A stretch of DNA of 64,000 nucleotides from Chryseobacterium antibioticum (GTDB lineage Bacteria; Bacteroidota; Bacteroidia; Flavobacteriales; Weeksellaceae): NCBI RefSeq assembly GCF_012927325.1, contig NZ_JABBGI010000027.1, forward strand, positions 1 through 64,000. The letters are read 5' to 3'. The position numbers and the translations under genes are program-made. Positions 34,077 to 43,443 of this stretch are shown here, one piece after another; positions within the stretch are counted from its first letter, which is position 1, and every line of letters starts with the position of its first letter. Under the pieces are notes generated by a model. That model saw only the letters and a program-made list of their open reading frames with translations. It had not been told where the DNA came from and made no database searches.

Positions 34077-35411
34077 ATGTATAAAAAGTTATTTTTTCTG
34101 AATATTTTATTGGCCGGCCTTTTTCAGTCACAAACCACTCAGGTGAATGTGATCTCTCAGGCAACGTATTATGACGGCTATGCAGCCACGGTATCCGATC
34201 CGGTGCCGGCAGGTCTCATCAGGCTTTCCAATACAAGATATGCCAGAAAACTTACAGATGCTGAACTCAACTCCTTCAAAGCAAAAATTGCCATGAGGGT
34301 AACCATAGGTGCCTTGTGTGACAACTATGACCGTCTGGGAAGTGTTTTTCTGGCGATGATCCCTAAAAATCAGCCCACCTACACTTTAAATGATGCCAAT
34401 GTGAAAAGAGTTGAAGTAGGCAGATACATCACCCCGTTTATGAATAAAAACCGCTCTCCTCTTGAAGTTCCTTACACTTATGATTTGAGTAATCTTTATA
34501 GTGTATTTCATGATACCGGACTGCGTAACGCTTATGATATGTATATGGAACTTGATGTTTTTGGAGTTCCTTATGCAGCACAAACCCAGGTTGCAGGATG
34601 CTCCGGCAGGATTGATGTTTTTTCCGGAACCCTGAATTTCTTTTCAACAGATACAGGAGCTACGCCTACAGATTACAATACTATCGTTCCTATACTGACT
34701 TATAATACACTTAATAACTATAATAGTACGAACGTTCCGGGTGAGACAGTAAGAATTGTCAACTTTAATCTTCCTAACCCTGTTACTAATGCCCGTTTCT
34801 ACGTAATATCTACTCCACACGGAGCAAACAGTGGCGGTGAAGAATATGTAAGAAGACAAAACTACACCTATATAGATGACGTACAGATGCTCACCTATAC
34901 TCCTGGAGGAATTTCCTGTGAGCCCTACAGAGTGTACAACACACAGGGTAACGGAATCTATGGGACAGTTCCAAAAACCCTCAACGAATGGACCTCATGG
35001 AACAATTGGTGTCCGGGAAATTCAGTTCCCATCAGAGGATTTACATTACCCAATATCACTGCCGGAAATCATACTCTGAAACACACCATACCAACCGCCG
35101 TTTTCAATCAACAGCAGGGAGACGTTTATTTATCAGTTTATATGCAGGGTAAAAGCAATGCAGCTTTGGATATAAAAGATATTAAGACTGTAGATGTAAG
35201 CATATACCCTAATCCTACGTCTGATTTTGTGAATATAAAGTCAAAAGAAGATATTGTGTCAATAAGCCTTTTCAGTATAGACGGAAAAAAATTAGCTGAA
35301 ACCCATCAAGAAAGCAGGATTGACCTGTCTCCTTACAGCACAGGAATTTATTTTGTCAATATCGTTTTAAAGGGTGGAATAACTTTCAAGCATAAAATCA
35401 TTAAAAAATAA
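34077..35411 (+). CDS. PNGase F-like amidase with T9SS sorting domain
   Basis: 444 residues from 34077: signal peptide (FFLNILLAGLFQSQ, cleaved about residue 18), a peptide-N-glycosidase F-like two-domain body (25-365) and a type IX secretion C-terminal domain (about 372-444, VSIYPNPTSDFVNIK and YSTGIYFVNIV). PNGase F catalytic positions appear kept: CDNYDRLG with Asp85 aligns to CDEWDRY (Asp60), MYMELD with Glu158 to the Glu118 segment and GGEEYVRR with Glu255/256 to Glu206. VEVGRYITPFM and WCPGNSVPIR also match PNGase F. The enzyme would release N-glycans from glycoproteins outside the cell. Alignment was made by eye. Confidence 0.8.
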   Translation: MYKKLFFLNILLAGLFQSQTTQVNVISQATYYDGYAATVSDPVPAGLIRLSNTRYARKLTDAELNSFKAKIAMRVTIGALCDNYDRLGSVFLAMIPKNQPTYTLNDANVKRVEVGRYITPFMNKNRSPLEVPYTYDLSNLYSVFHDTGLRNAYDMYMELDVFGVPYAAQTQVAGCSGRIDVFSGTLNFFSTDTGATPTDYNTIVPILTYNTLNNYNSTNVPGETVRIVNFNLPNPVTNARFYVISTPHGANSGGEEYVRRQNYTYIDDVQMLTYTPGGISCEPYRVYNTQGNGIYGTVPKTLNEWTSWNNWCPGNSVPIRGFTLPNITAGNHTLKHTIPTAVFNQQQGDVYLSVYMQGKSNAALDIKDIKTVDVSIYPNPTSDFVNIKSKEDIVSISLFSIDGKKLAETHQESRIDLSPYSTGIYFVNIVLKGGITFKHKIIKK

Positions 35412-35502
35412 GCATTCAAAACATACAATTTACCTAGATAAAGCCTGAACCATAATCACTATAAAATCATATTCAGATCACGTGCATCTGAAAAACAATA
35501 AT

Positions 35503-35536
35503 AAACTCCTTTGAATAATCTTCAGAGGAGTTTTTT
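35503..35536 (+). terminator. Terminator after the PNGase F-like gene
   Basis: AAACTCCTTTGAA and TTCAGAGGAGTTT pair over 13 bp with one wobble around TAATC, followed by six T. Confidence 0.9.
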
Positions 35537-35649
35537 ATGATTCGTAAAACAGACCACCATTCTGTTGTTTTTATTGACATTAAAACGATAAGAATTAACC
35601 TATTTTTTCACGATTTAAGAACATTTAATTTAATACCCTATCCAAAAAA

Positions 35650-35680
35650 TTGTCACTTCCAGTTTATTAGACTATTTTTG
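35650..35680 (+). promoter_or_regulatory. Promoter of the DinB-like gene
   Basis: TTG at 35650-35652, a 20-nt spacer and TATTTTTG at 35673-35680. It stands 21 bp before ATG 35702 and rules out the longer upstream reading frame from 35537. Confidence 0.75.
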
Positions 35681-35701
35681 GTGATTAAAAAAATTTGTAA
35701 A

Positions 35702-36172
35702 ATGAATTATCATTTTCAAGCACACAGACAAGTGAGAAAGAACCTTTTAGGGGTCCTGCAAAACACTTCCCACGAAGATCTTTTGCTGATTCCTGACGGC
35801 TTCAACAACAATATGTACTGGAATATTGCCCATACGGTTGCTACTCAGCAGCTGCTGCATTATTATCTGAGCGGAAATCCTTTCAGAATTGATAAATATT
35901 GGATCGAAACCTACAAAAAAGGCACTCTTCCCAACTTGAATGTACAAAAATCTGAAGTGGAAGATCTTGAGTTTTTACTCACCGAAACTTCAAAGATTTT
36001 GATGAAAGATTATGACGGCGATTTCTTTTCAGATTATACTCCGTACACCACAAGTTTCGGGATGGATCTGAAAAGCATTCAGGATGCCATTATCTTTAAC
36101 AATATGCATGAGAGCCTTCATTATGGCTACATCATGGCACAGAAAAGAGCAATATTAGGCGAAAAATATTAA
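35702..36172 (+). CDS. DinB-like superfamily protein
   Basis: 156 residues. Four-helix DinB/YfiT architecture with candidate metal ligands at NMYWNIAHTVATQQLLHY near 40 and NNMHESLHYGYIMAQKR near 138. Members include thiol transferases that use bacillithiol in bacteria that make it. Given the ypdA gene in the same window, such a role is possible but not shown. The start is fixed by the promoter 21 bp upstream. Confidence 0.8.
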   Translation: MNYHFQAHRQVRKNLLGVLQNTSHEDLLLIPDGFNNNMYWNIAHTVATQQLLHYYLSGNPFRIDKYWIETYKKGTLPNLNVQKSEVEDLEFLLTETSKILMKDYDGDFFSDYTPYTTSFGMDLKSIQDAIIFNNMHESLHYGYIMAQKRAILGEKY

Positions 36173-36275
36173 TATTTTACTGAAGATTACTACAGATTCT
36201 CGCTTTGAAAGCAGATACAAAACTGTAGAAGAGCCGCCCTGCCTTGATTAAGTTTAACAACAGAAAAAATAAATT

Positions 36276-37040
36276 TTGACAAACGAAAACAAAAAAGACG
36301 ATTTCATTTTCGGACTTCGTCCTGTAATAGAAGCCATTGAAGCGGGAAAAACGATTGATAAGATCTTTGTGCAGAATGCACTTCAGGGTCCTATTTATGC
36401 TGAGCTGAAGACTATTTTAGCTAAACATAAAATTCGTCCTAACTATGTACCGATTGAAAAACTGAACCGTTTTACAAGAAAAAACCACCAAGGTGTGGTT
36501 GCTTTTATTTCAGATGTTCCGTTTCACAGAGTGGAAGATCTTGTTCCACAGCTGTTCGAGGAAGGAAAAACACCGTTCTTGCTGATCCTGGACAGACTTA
36601 CAGATGTGAGAAACTTCGGAGCGATATGCAGAACAGCAGAATGTGTAGGGGTAGATGCCATCATTATTCCTGAAAAAGGAGGGGCGCCTATCAATTCAGA
36701 TGCTATCAAAACGTCTGCAGGAGCACTTTACAATATCAAGATCTGTAAGGAACCCAATCTTGCGCACGCAGTAGATTTCCTTCAGCAGAGTGGTATTTCT
36801 GTATTTGCAGCCACTGAAAAGGCTCAGAAACTGATCTATGACGTAAATTTCACAGAACCTTGTGCGATCGTTATGGGAAATGAAGAAACCGGAATTTCTA
36901 AAGAGGTAATGCACCATTCTGACGAAAAAATAAAGCTTCCGATTGAAGGAAAAACACAGTCGCTAAATGTTTCTGTAGCATGTGGGGCCATTTTATATGA
37001 AGCGGTAAGACAGAAAATCGTTGCAGCTCCCAATCTTTAA
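36276..37040 (+). CDS. rlmB: 23S rRNA (guanosine-2'-O)-methyltransferase RlmB
   Basis: 254 residues, SpoU/TrmH family. The N-terminal substrate-binding domain (FIFGLRPVIEAIEAGKTIDKIFV) precedes the knotted SAM-binding domain with LDRLTDVRNFGAICRTAE (motif 1), VMGNEETGIS (motif 2) and LNVSVACGAILYE (motif 3). It methylates G2251-equivalent of 23S rRNA. The start codon is TTG; no in-frame ATG is available upstream. Confidence 0.95.
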   Translation: MTNENKKDDFIFGLRPVIEAIEAGKTIDKIFVQNALQGPIYAELKTILAKHKIRPNYVPIEKLNRFTRKNHQGVVAFISDVPFHRVEDLVPQLFEEGKTPFLLILDRLTDVRNFGAICRTAECVGVDAIIIPEKGGAPINSDAIKTSAGALYNIKICKEPNLAHAVDFLQQSGISVFAATEKAQKLIYDVNFTEPCAIVMGNEETGISKEVMHHSDEKIKLPIEGKTQSLNVSVACGAILYEAVRQKIVAAPNL

Positions 37041-37141
37041 TCAGCCGTCAGGATATAAGTATTTTATCGTTCTGTTTTATGGTATCGTTATTGATGCACA
37101 GAACAGAAATATCAGTAAAATTTAAACTTAAAAAAATTAAA

Positions 37142-38191
37142 ATGAAAAACGTAGCAGCATTAATGCTCATCTCATCTATAGCTCTAGTTTCTTGTAAAAA
37201 AGAAACAGCAACCATCACTAAAGTAGATCCTAAAACCGGAAAAACAATTACCGTAGAAGTTCCTGCAGATTCTGTAGCTAAAGTGGCGGAAAATCCAGCA
37301 ATCAAAGATTCTGCCGGAGTGTTCACTCAGACTTTTAAACTGGAAAAAGGAAAGACCTACCCTCTTACCACGTACCAGAGAGACGTAAAAACCATGGAAG
37401 ATCCTCAGGGAAAAACCATCACGGCAACCAGCGAATCTACGGACGAAATGAATTTCACAGTGAACGATATCAAAGGGAATGTATATGATATGACCCTTAA
37501 TCTTGTAGCAAAAAGAAATTCACAAAGTGCTCAGGGTAAAACCATCATTGTTGATACCAAGCAGCCCATTCCGAAAGAAGATGATCTGAAAATGATTTGG
37601 AATATCAACAAGGCGCTTACAGGAAACAAGCTGAACATGAAAATGGACACCAAAGGAAATGTAGTTTCTATTACAGGTTTTGATGCGGTGTATACCAAAG
37701 TGACCAATTCAGTAGGAACGCTGATCAAAGATGCCAACCAGAAGGCAAGCGTTGTAGCCAGTCTTAAAGAAACTTTCAATGAAAAAGTATTGAAAGATCA
37801 GCTTAATAAAAACTTAACGATTATTCCTAAAAAAGGAGTGAAAATCGGTGAAAAATGGACTACTTCTGAAAATGCTGATGCAAGCGGAACCGTTAAAGTA
37901 ACTTCCAACTATGTATTAAAAAGCGTAGGAAATGGAACTGCGGAAATTTCAGTAACGGGAGGAATTCCTAAAAAAACTGAAAAGAAAACACAGGGACCGA
38001 TTACCCACAGCCTAAGCAGCGAGCTTGTTCAGAACGGAACCATTAAGTTTGACCAAAGTACAGGATGGATCGCCAACCAGAATATCGATGTAAAAACAAC
38101 ACAGGTTGAGACTATTTCAGACGGAAAACAGTCACAGTCTATGAAAAGCACTTCCAAATCTTCTGTAATGGTAAATCCTTCTGCAAAATAA
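37142..38191 (+). CDS. DUF6263-like lipoprotein
   Basis: 349 residues from 37142; the upstream ATG at 37079 precedes the lipoprotein signal without purpose. The signal is MKNVAALMLISSIALVSCKK with the lipobox SC at residue 18. The mature part is beta-rich with IPKKGVKIGEKWTTSENAD and a repeated Lys/Thr-rich composition. Function unknown. Located on the outer membrane or periplasmic face. Confidence 0.75.
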   Translation: MKNVAALMLISSIALVSCKKETATITKVDPKTGKTITVEVPADSVAKVAENPAIKDSAGVFTQTFKLEKGKTYPLTTYQRDVKTMEDPQGKTITATSESTDEMNFTVNDIKGNVYDMTLNLVAKRNSQSAQGKTIIVDTKQPIPKEDDLKMIWNINKALTGNKLNMKMDTKGNVVSITGFDAVYTKVTNSVGTLIKDANQKASVVASLKETFNEKVLKDQLNKNLTIIPKKGVKIGEKWTTSENADASGTVKVTSNYVLKSVGNGTAEISVTGGIPKKTEKKTQGPITHSLSSELVQNGTIKFDQSTGWIANQNIDVKTTQVETISDGKQSQSMKSTSKSSVMVNPSAK

Positions 38192-38352
38192 TTGAATTAA
38201 AGACGTTTTAAAGTCAAAAGGTTTGAGAGTGAAAGTGTATTAGAGTTTGAGAGGGGGTTTTTATTATTGATAATTACTTTCAGGATCATTTTATACCCTT
38301 GAATTTTAAACTTCAGACTTTAAACCATACACTTGAATTTAAATTAGAAATT

Positions 38353-38583
38353 ATGAAGTACATTCTTGAGTTAGTACTCACCGCTATTATTATGTTCTTT
38401 GTCTGGAATATCCTGAGAAGGCTCTTTTTCAAAACTTTTTATAGTTACAGGTTTAACAATAATAAGGACAATACGAACAAGCAGCAGGATATCAACAGCT
38501 CGAATAAGAATAAACAGAACCTCAACTGGGATGCAGAAACAGTTGACTATGAAGAGGTAAAAGAAAGTAAAGACAAAAGGTAA
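38353..38583 (+). CDS. Small membrane protein (DUF4834-like)
   Basis: 76 residues from 38353; an upstream Met at 38299 adds sequence without conservation. One N-terminal helix (ILELVLTAIIMFFVWNIL) is followed by a basic stretch and a polar Asn/Lys-rich tail. It lies 30 bp before the YfhO gene, so the two probably share a transcript. Confidence 0.65.
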   Translation: MKYILELVLTAIIMFFVWNILRRLFFKTFYSYRFNNNKDNTNKQQDINSSNKNKQNLNWDAETVDYEEVKESKDKR

Positions 38584-38613
38584 AATCCAAAGAAATAAAA
38601 GATAATAACCAGC

Positions 38614-41154
38614 ATGGCTAAAAATAAAAACTTAATTTATATTGCAATTTCATTAGTTGTATTTATAGTTTTAGCATTTTTATACTCCACCCCTGTTTTT
38701 TCAGGAAAACAGCTTTTTCAGCATGATATCGTACAGTACAGAGGAGGCGCAAAAGAGCTCCTGGACTACAGAGCCGATACCGGAAACGAAACCTACTGGA
38801 GTGACTCCATGTTTGGCGGAATGCCAACCTATCAGATGGGAAGCCAGTTCAAAGGTGACATTATCAAAAAGATAGACAGCAATCTGAACTTCCTGCCAAG
38901 ACCGGTTAATTATCTTTTCCTGCTTTTTGCAGGATTCTTCTTCCTTGGAATGGTAGCCGTCAGAAACTGGAAGTATGCCTTATTGGGTGCCACTTTCTTT
39001 GGCTTATCCACCTATTTTTATATCATTATTGCGGCCGGGCACAACGGTAAGGTCAATACAATCGAGTATTTCGCACCATTGCTTGCCGGAATTATATTAG
39101 TCTATATCAGAAAACAATATATCTGGGGATTCATTGCAACAACCCTGTTTATGGGACTTCAGATTGCAGCCAACCACCCGCAGATGACCTATTACCTGTT
39201 TCTGGCGTTAGGATTTTTATTCCTTTCCGAACTGGTAAGAGCGATTCAGAAAAAGATTTCGATGAAGCATTTCCTTATTTCATCAGGAATTATTGCCGCT
39301 TCATGCCTGATTGGTGTCGGGATGAATTCCCAAAGGATTATGGCCAATTCCGAGTACATCAAAGAAACTGTACGTGGAAAACAAATCCTGACCAATGACA
39401 GCCATACTTCAGGAGAATCAGGACTGGATAAAACCAGCATTTTGATGTGGAGCTACGGAAAATTGGAAACATTGAATCTTTTTATTCCAAGGCTAATGGG
39501 TGGCGGAAGCCAGGAACCTGAGGCCAAAGAAATGATGAATAAAGTGCAGGAACTTATCCAGGAAAATGTAGGTTCACAGGCAGAAATGGACAGAATTTCC
39601 AAAGGTTTCAACGGGGTAACCTATTGGGGAGACCAACCGGGAACTTCAGGGCCTGCCTATCAGGGGGCCGTCGTATGTTTCCTTGCTTTATTAGGATTCT
39701 TCTTTGCCTGGAAAAAATACCGTTACTGGATTCTCGGAGCTTCCATTTTGACCGTTTTACTGGCATGGGGAAGCAACTTTATGCCGCTGTCTGACTTCTT
39801 TATCGACTACGTTCCTTTTTACAGCAAATTCAGAGCACCATCTTCTATTCTGGTGGTTGTAGAATTATTATTCCCTTTGATTGCCATTATTGGAATTTAC
39901 AGATTCTTTACCGATGAGAAACTGACAGAGGACTACAAAAAGAAAATCCTAATGTATGTAAGTGGTGGAACTTTGGGTCTATTGCTAATCCTTCTTCTTT
40001 TTGGAAAATCACTGCTTGGTTTTTATACAGATGGAGAAAAAACATATTTTCCCCCTTTCCTTCTAGACTATCTGGCTGAGGAGAGATTCAAATTATTCAG
40101 AATTGATGCGATCAAAGCATTGATCTACGTTGCTATTACAGCAGCAGTCCTTTTCATGACTATGAAGAAAAAACTAAGTCAGAATGTGGCTTTGATCATC
40201 ATTGGAGCAGTGAGTTTATTTGATCTTTGGACCGTAAACAAACGTTATCTGAATGATGAGAATTATGTAGACAAAATCTTTGCAGAACACCCGTTTCAGA
40301 CTGAAGGTTCAGATCTTCTGGCTGAAAAAGTTCAGGGAAATCCGAATTTAGAATCTATTTTAGCCAATGTCAACGTGAATAAAACGCTTGAAACCATCGC
40401 CGAAAAAGATAAAACGCACTATAGAGTTTTCAATAATATTTTAGGAACATTCAGTGAGACGAATACCTCTTATTTCAAGTCTTCAATCGGGGGGTATCAT
40501 GCCGTAAAACTGAGAAGATATGACGATGTGATCAATGAATATTTCCAGATCATGGATTCTGTAAAAGTACCGAATGTTCTTAATCTTCTTAATGCAAAAT
40601 ATTGGGTAATGGGCGGACCGGAAAAGCCTCAGGCTATGCCGAACCCTAAAGCCAACGGAAATGCATGGTTTGTAAGCGATCTTAAATTCGTGAATACACC
40701 AAATGAAGAGATCAAGTCTATCGGGGTGATCAACAGCAAGAAAACAGCTGTTATTGCATCATCAGATAAATCCTATTTCAGCACTAAACCTGTTCAGGCA
40801 GATTCTACGGCATTCATCAATTTAACGAAATATCAGCCGAACGAGCTTGAATTTAAGTCTCAGTCTAAAACACCTCAGCTCGCTGTATTTTCTGAGATCT
40901 ATTATCCTCACGGCTGGAAAATGTTTGTAGACGAAAAAGAAGTTCCTTACATCAAGGCTGACTATCTTCTGCGTGCTGTACATGTTCCTGCAGGGAACCA
41001 CAACATTAGAATGGTCTTTGAACCTGAAGTGATTGAAAAAGGTAAATGGCTATCGCTTTTATGCTTTGGGCTGTTTATCGCACTGAGTGCATTCGGAATC
41101 TTCTGGATGTATAAAAATAAGAAAAAGATAACTTTAACTGAAGAAAAAGCCTAA
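38614..41154 (+). CDS. YfhO family membrane protein
   Basis: 846 residues, about 13 membrane helices in the first 530 residues and near the C-terminus, with an extracytoplasmic domain between (540-800). MFGGMPTYQMGSQFKGD and AANHPQMTYYL are the acidic and His-containing loops of GT-C-like YfhO proteins, which are thought to glycosylate surface polymers from lipid-linked sugars. The downstream glycosyltransferase gene supports a cell-envelope role. The acceptor is unknown. Confidence 0.9.
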   Translation: MAKNKNLIYIAISLVVFIVLAFLYSTPVFSGKQLFQHDIVQYRGGAKELLDYRADTGNETYWSDSMFGGMPTYQMGSQFKGDIIKKIDSNLNFLPRPVNYLFLLFAGFFFLGMVAVRNWKYALLGATFFGLSTYFYIIIAAGHNGKVNTIEYFAPLLAGIILVYIRKQYIWGFIATTLFMGLQIAANHPQMTYYLFLALGFLFLSELVRAIQKKISMKHFLISSGIIAASCLIGVGMNSQRIMANSEYIKETVRGKQILTNDSHTSGESGLDKTSILMWSYGKLETLNLFIPRLMGGGSQEPEAKEMMNKVQELIQENVGSQAEMDRISKGFNGVTYWGDQPGTSGPAYQGAVVCFLALLGFFFAWKKYRYWILGASILTVLLAWGSNFMPLSDFFIDYVPFYSKFRAPSSILVVVELLFPLIAIIGIYRFFTDEKLTEDYKKKILMYVSGGTLGLLLILLLFGKSLLGFYTDGEKTYFPPFLLDYLAEERFKLFRIDAIKALIYVAITAAVLFMTMKKKLSQNVALIIIGAVSLFDLWTVNKRYLNDENYVDKIFAEHPFQTEGSDLLAEKVQGNPNLESILANVNVNKTLETIAEKDKTHYRVFNNILGTFSETNTSYFKSSIGGYHAVKLRRYDDVINEYFQIMDSVKVPNVLNLLNAKYWVMGGPEKPQAMPNPKANGNAWFVSDLKFVNTPNEEIKSIGVINSKKTAVIASSDKSYFSTKPVQADSTAFINLTKYQPNELEFKSQSKTPQLAVFSEIYYPHGWKMFVDEKEVPYIKADYLLRAVHVPAGNHNIRMVFEPEVIEKGKWLSLLCFGLFIALSAFGIFWMYKNKKKITLTEEKA

Positions 41155-41274
41155 AACGAAGTTAACACTTAATACTCTTAATCCTTAACTCAAACCTTAA
41201 TGGTTAAATTTTAAAACATTAAGAATTATTTAAGCTGTTAAGACTATTAAGACTTAGATTCAAATCTTCAATTA

Positions 41275-42576
41275 ATGGAACAAAAAAAAATACTGATCAT
41301 CACCTATTACTGGCCTCCTGCGGGAGGTCCTGGTGTTCAAAGATGGCTGAAGTTTGCCAAATATCTGCCGGGATTTGGCTGGAATCCCGTGATCTACACT
41401 CCCGAGAACCCAAGTTATCCCCTACTCGATGAAAGTCTTCTAAAAGATGTTCCTCAACATCTGGAGATTGTAAAAACCAAGATCTGGGAACCTTATCAGC
41501 TTGCTGAAAAACTGAATAAAAGCAATAAAAAATTCAAAGCCGGACAGTTTGATGTAGGCAAAAACCAGAGCTGGAAATCCAAACTTTCAATCTGGGTAAG
41601 AGGAAACTTCTTCATTCCGGATGCCAGGGTATTTTGGGTAAAACCATCCATAAAATTCTTAGAGCAGTACTTAAAAGACAATAAAATAGAGGTGGTGGTG
41701 ACCTCCGGGCCGCCCCATTCTCTTCACATGATCGGTCTCGGATTGAAAAAGAAATTTCCGGATCTGAAATGGATCGCCGATTTCCGTGATCCATGGACGG
41801 AGATCTCTTATTATAAACATTTAAAACTCACTAAAAGTTCAGACAGGAAGCACCGTCAGCTTGAAAGTGCGGTTTTTAAAACTGCCGATATCACATTAGC
41901 CACAAGCTATACAGACGCAGAAAACTTCAGGAAAGCTGGAGCCAATGCCGTTTGTATTACGAATGGATTTGATGAAAGCGATGCTTCGCCCACACACGAT
42001 GTGACAGGCAAAAATACTCAAGAAAAAGCCTTTACTTTAAGCTATATCGGGGTTCTTGAGCAGTTAAGAAATCCTGAAAACCTTTGGAAAATCCTTGATG
42101 AATTAGTAAAGGAAAATAAAGAGTTTGCGGACCATTTCACCTTGAAGTTTGCGGGTAGAATTGATGATAAGATCCTTCTGGCCATAGAAAATTCAAACCT
42201 GAAAAATCATATTCTGAACCTTGGGTATATTTCTCACGACAAAGCAGTGGAAGAGATGGCCCAATCAGATCTTTTACTGATCACCAATTTTCCGAATGAA
42301 TCTTCTAAAGGAATTATTCCGGGAAAAATATTTGAATATCTGGCCACTGGAAAACAGATCATATCTTTCGGTCCGGATGAAGCTGATGTTTCAAGAATTC
42401 TTACTGAAACGGCTGCCGGAAAACATTTCAGCTACGAAGATTCTAAAGTGATTAAAGATTTTATTCTGGAAAAATTTGAGCAATGGAAAAAAGGAAGTCT
42501 TCTCGAAAATACTCAGAATATTGAACAGTTCTCAAGAAGAAATCTGACTAAAAATCTTGTTGAAATTCTACGATAA
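41275..42576 (+). CDS. Glycosyltransferase, GT4-like
   Basis: 433 residues, GT-B fold. The N-terminal domain starts ILIITYYWPPAGGPGVQRWLKF; the C-terminal nucleotide-sugar site shows SKGIIPGKIFEYLATGKQIISFG (EX7E-like). It lies 120 bp after the YfhO gene on the same strand. Donor sugar and acceptor are unknown. Confidence 0.9.
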   Translation: MEQKKILIITYYWPPAGGPGVQRWLKFAKYLPGFGWNPVIYTPENPSYPLLDESLLKDVPQHLEIVKTKIWEPYQLAEKLNKSNKKFKAGQFDVGKNQSWKSKLSIWVRGNFFIPDARVFWVKPSIKFLEQYLKDNKIEVVVTSGPPHSLHMIGLGLKKKFPDLKWIADFRDPWTEISYYKHLKLTKSSDRKHRQLESAVFKTADITLATSYTDAENFRKAGANAVCITNGFDESDASPTHDVTGKNTQEKAFTLSYIGVLEQLRNPENLWKILDELVKENKEFADHFTLKFAGRIDDKILLAIENSNLKNHILNLGYISHDKAVEEMAQSDLLLITNFPNESSKGIIPGKIFEYLATGKQIISFGPDEADVSRILTETAAGKHFSYEDSKVIKDFILEKFEQWKKGSLLENTQNIEQFSRRNLTKNLVEILR

Positions 42577-42586
42577 TATTAGTCGT

Positions 42587-42621
42587 TATCCTTGTCAAGG
42601 TTTTGAACCTTGACAAGGATA
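42587..42621. repeat. Perfect 16-bp inverted repeat
   Basis: TATCCTTGTCAAGGTT and AACCTTGACAAGGATA flank a 3-nt loop between the convergent glycosyltransferase and lipoprotein genes. There is no T-run on either side, so it is a stable cruciform or hairpin, perhaps an interspersed palindrome, rather than a standard terminator. Confidence 0.9.
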
Positions 42622-42679
42622 TAAGTAGCTTCCAGCCTACCTCTTCCAGCTTCCAGCCTTTCCCTTAGTTCAGGTTAGA

Positions 42680-43324
42680 TTAAATCGTCCATTGGTCGTT
42701 GACAACGGCCACCAGATATTGCTTACCCTGAAATTCTTCAAAGACAAAACGAATGGTTTTCCAATCCATTTCGCCGTTCTTTTCGGTACCTTTTATATAG
42801 TTTTCAGTAAAGTCTTTACCGGGATATATTTCCTTTAAATTATTAAGTGAATTTCCGCCACCCTGGAATTTGTTTAATGAATATTGCGATACGGTAAAAT
42901 CTTTGGAGAAAACCCATTTCGTAAAATAATCATTAATCGTTGCTTTATACGGATCTCCCGAACCATCCTGAGCACCCCATGTAAATGCCGTTTTTGTTGG
43001 TTGATATTTTTCGAAATCTTCCTTGGAAAAATGCCTGTCTTCTTTCGGATTGACAAATCCATACATTGAAAAACTGATTCCTTTTTCCGGATGAATCAAT
43101 GAGGCAAAAGTTTTATAATCTTTACTTTTTAAAGCCTGCAGGATGTCATCATTTGCTTTCTTTACAGCGACTTCATCCGTTTTTTTCTGTTGCGCTGTAT
43201 TCTCAATGTTTTTTTCCTTCGCCTGAGCCATAGAATCTATCACGTTCGGAACAGGTTTTTCAGGATTTTTCTTACAAGCGGTCAATAAGGTCAATGCAAA
43301 TATTGGAATAATCAGGTTTTTCAT
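42680..43324 (-). CDS. Lipoprotein of unknown function
   Basis: 214 residues. Lipobox LTAC after MKNLIIPIFALTL gives Cys at residue 17. A charged coiled segment (SMAQAKEKNIENTAQQKKTDE) leads into a soluble domain with YKTFASLIHPEKGISF, reminiscent of NTF2-like proteins. No close family recognised. Confidence 0.75.
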   Translation of the reverse strand: MKNLIIPIFALTLLTACKKNPEKPVPNVIDSMAQAKEKNIENTAQQKKTDEVAVKKANDDILQALKSKDYKTFASLIHPEKGISFSMYGFVNPKEDRHFSKEDFEKYQPTKTAFTWGAQDGSGDPYKATINDYFTKWVFSKDFTVSQYSLNKFQGGGNSLNNLKEIYPGKDFTENYIKGTEKNGEMDWKTIRFVFEEFQGKQYLVAVVNDQWTI

Positions 43325-43443
43325 TTTTTCAATTTTTTTAATAGGTAAGAAACACCAAAACTGGTGCCAACACCATATGCCTGATAGATAAGTTCTGTTG
43401 CCAATTTCCTTCTTAATATAATGGTTTTAAGTAAATTTGTCTC

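Noticed and set aside
35537..35701. N-terminal extension of the DinB-like protein
   Set aside because: The region contains the terminator tail of the previous gene and the consensus promoter of this one.
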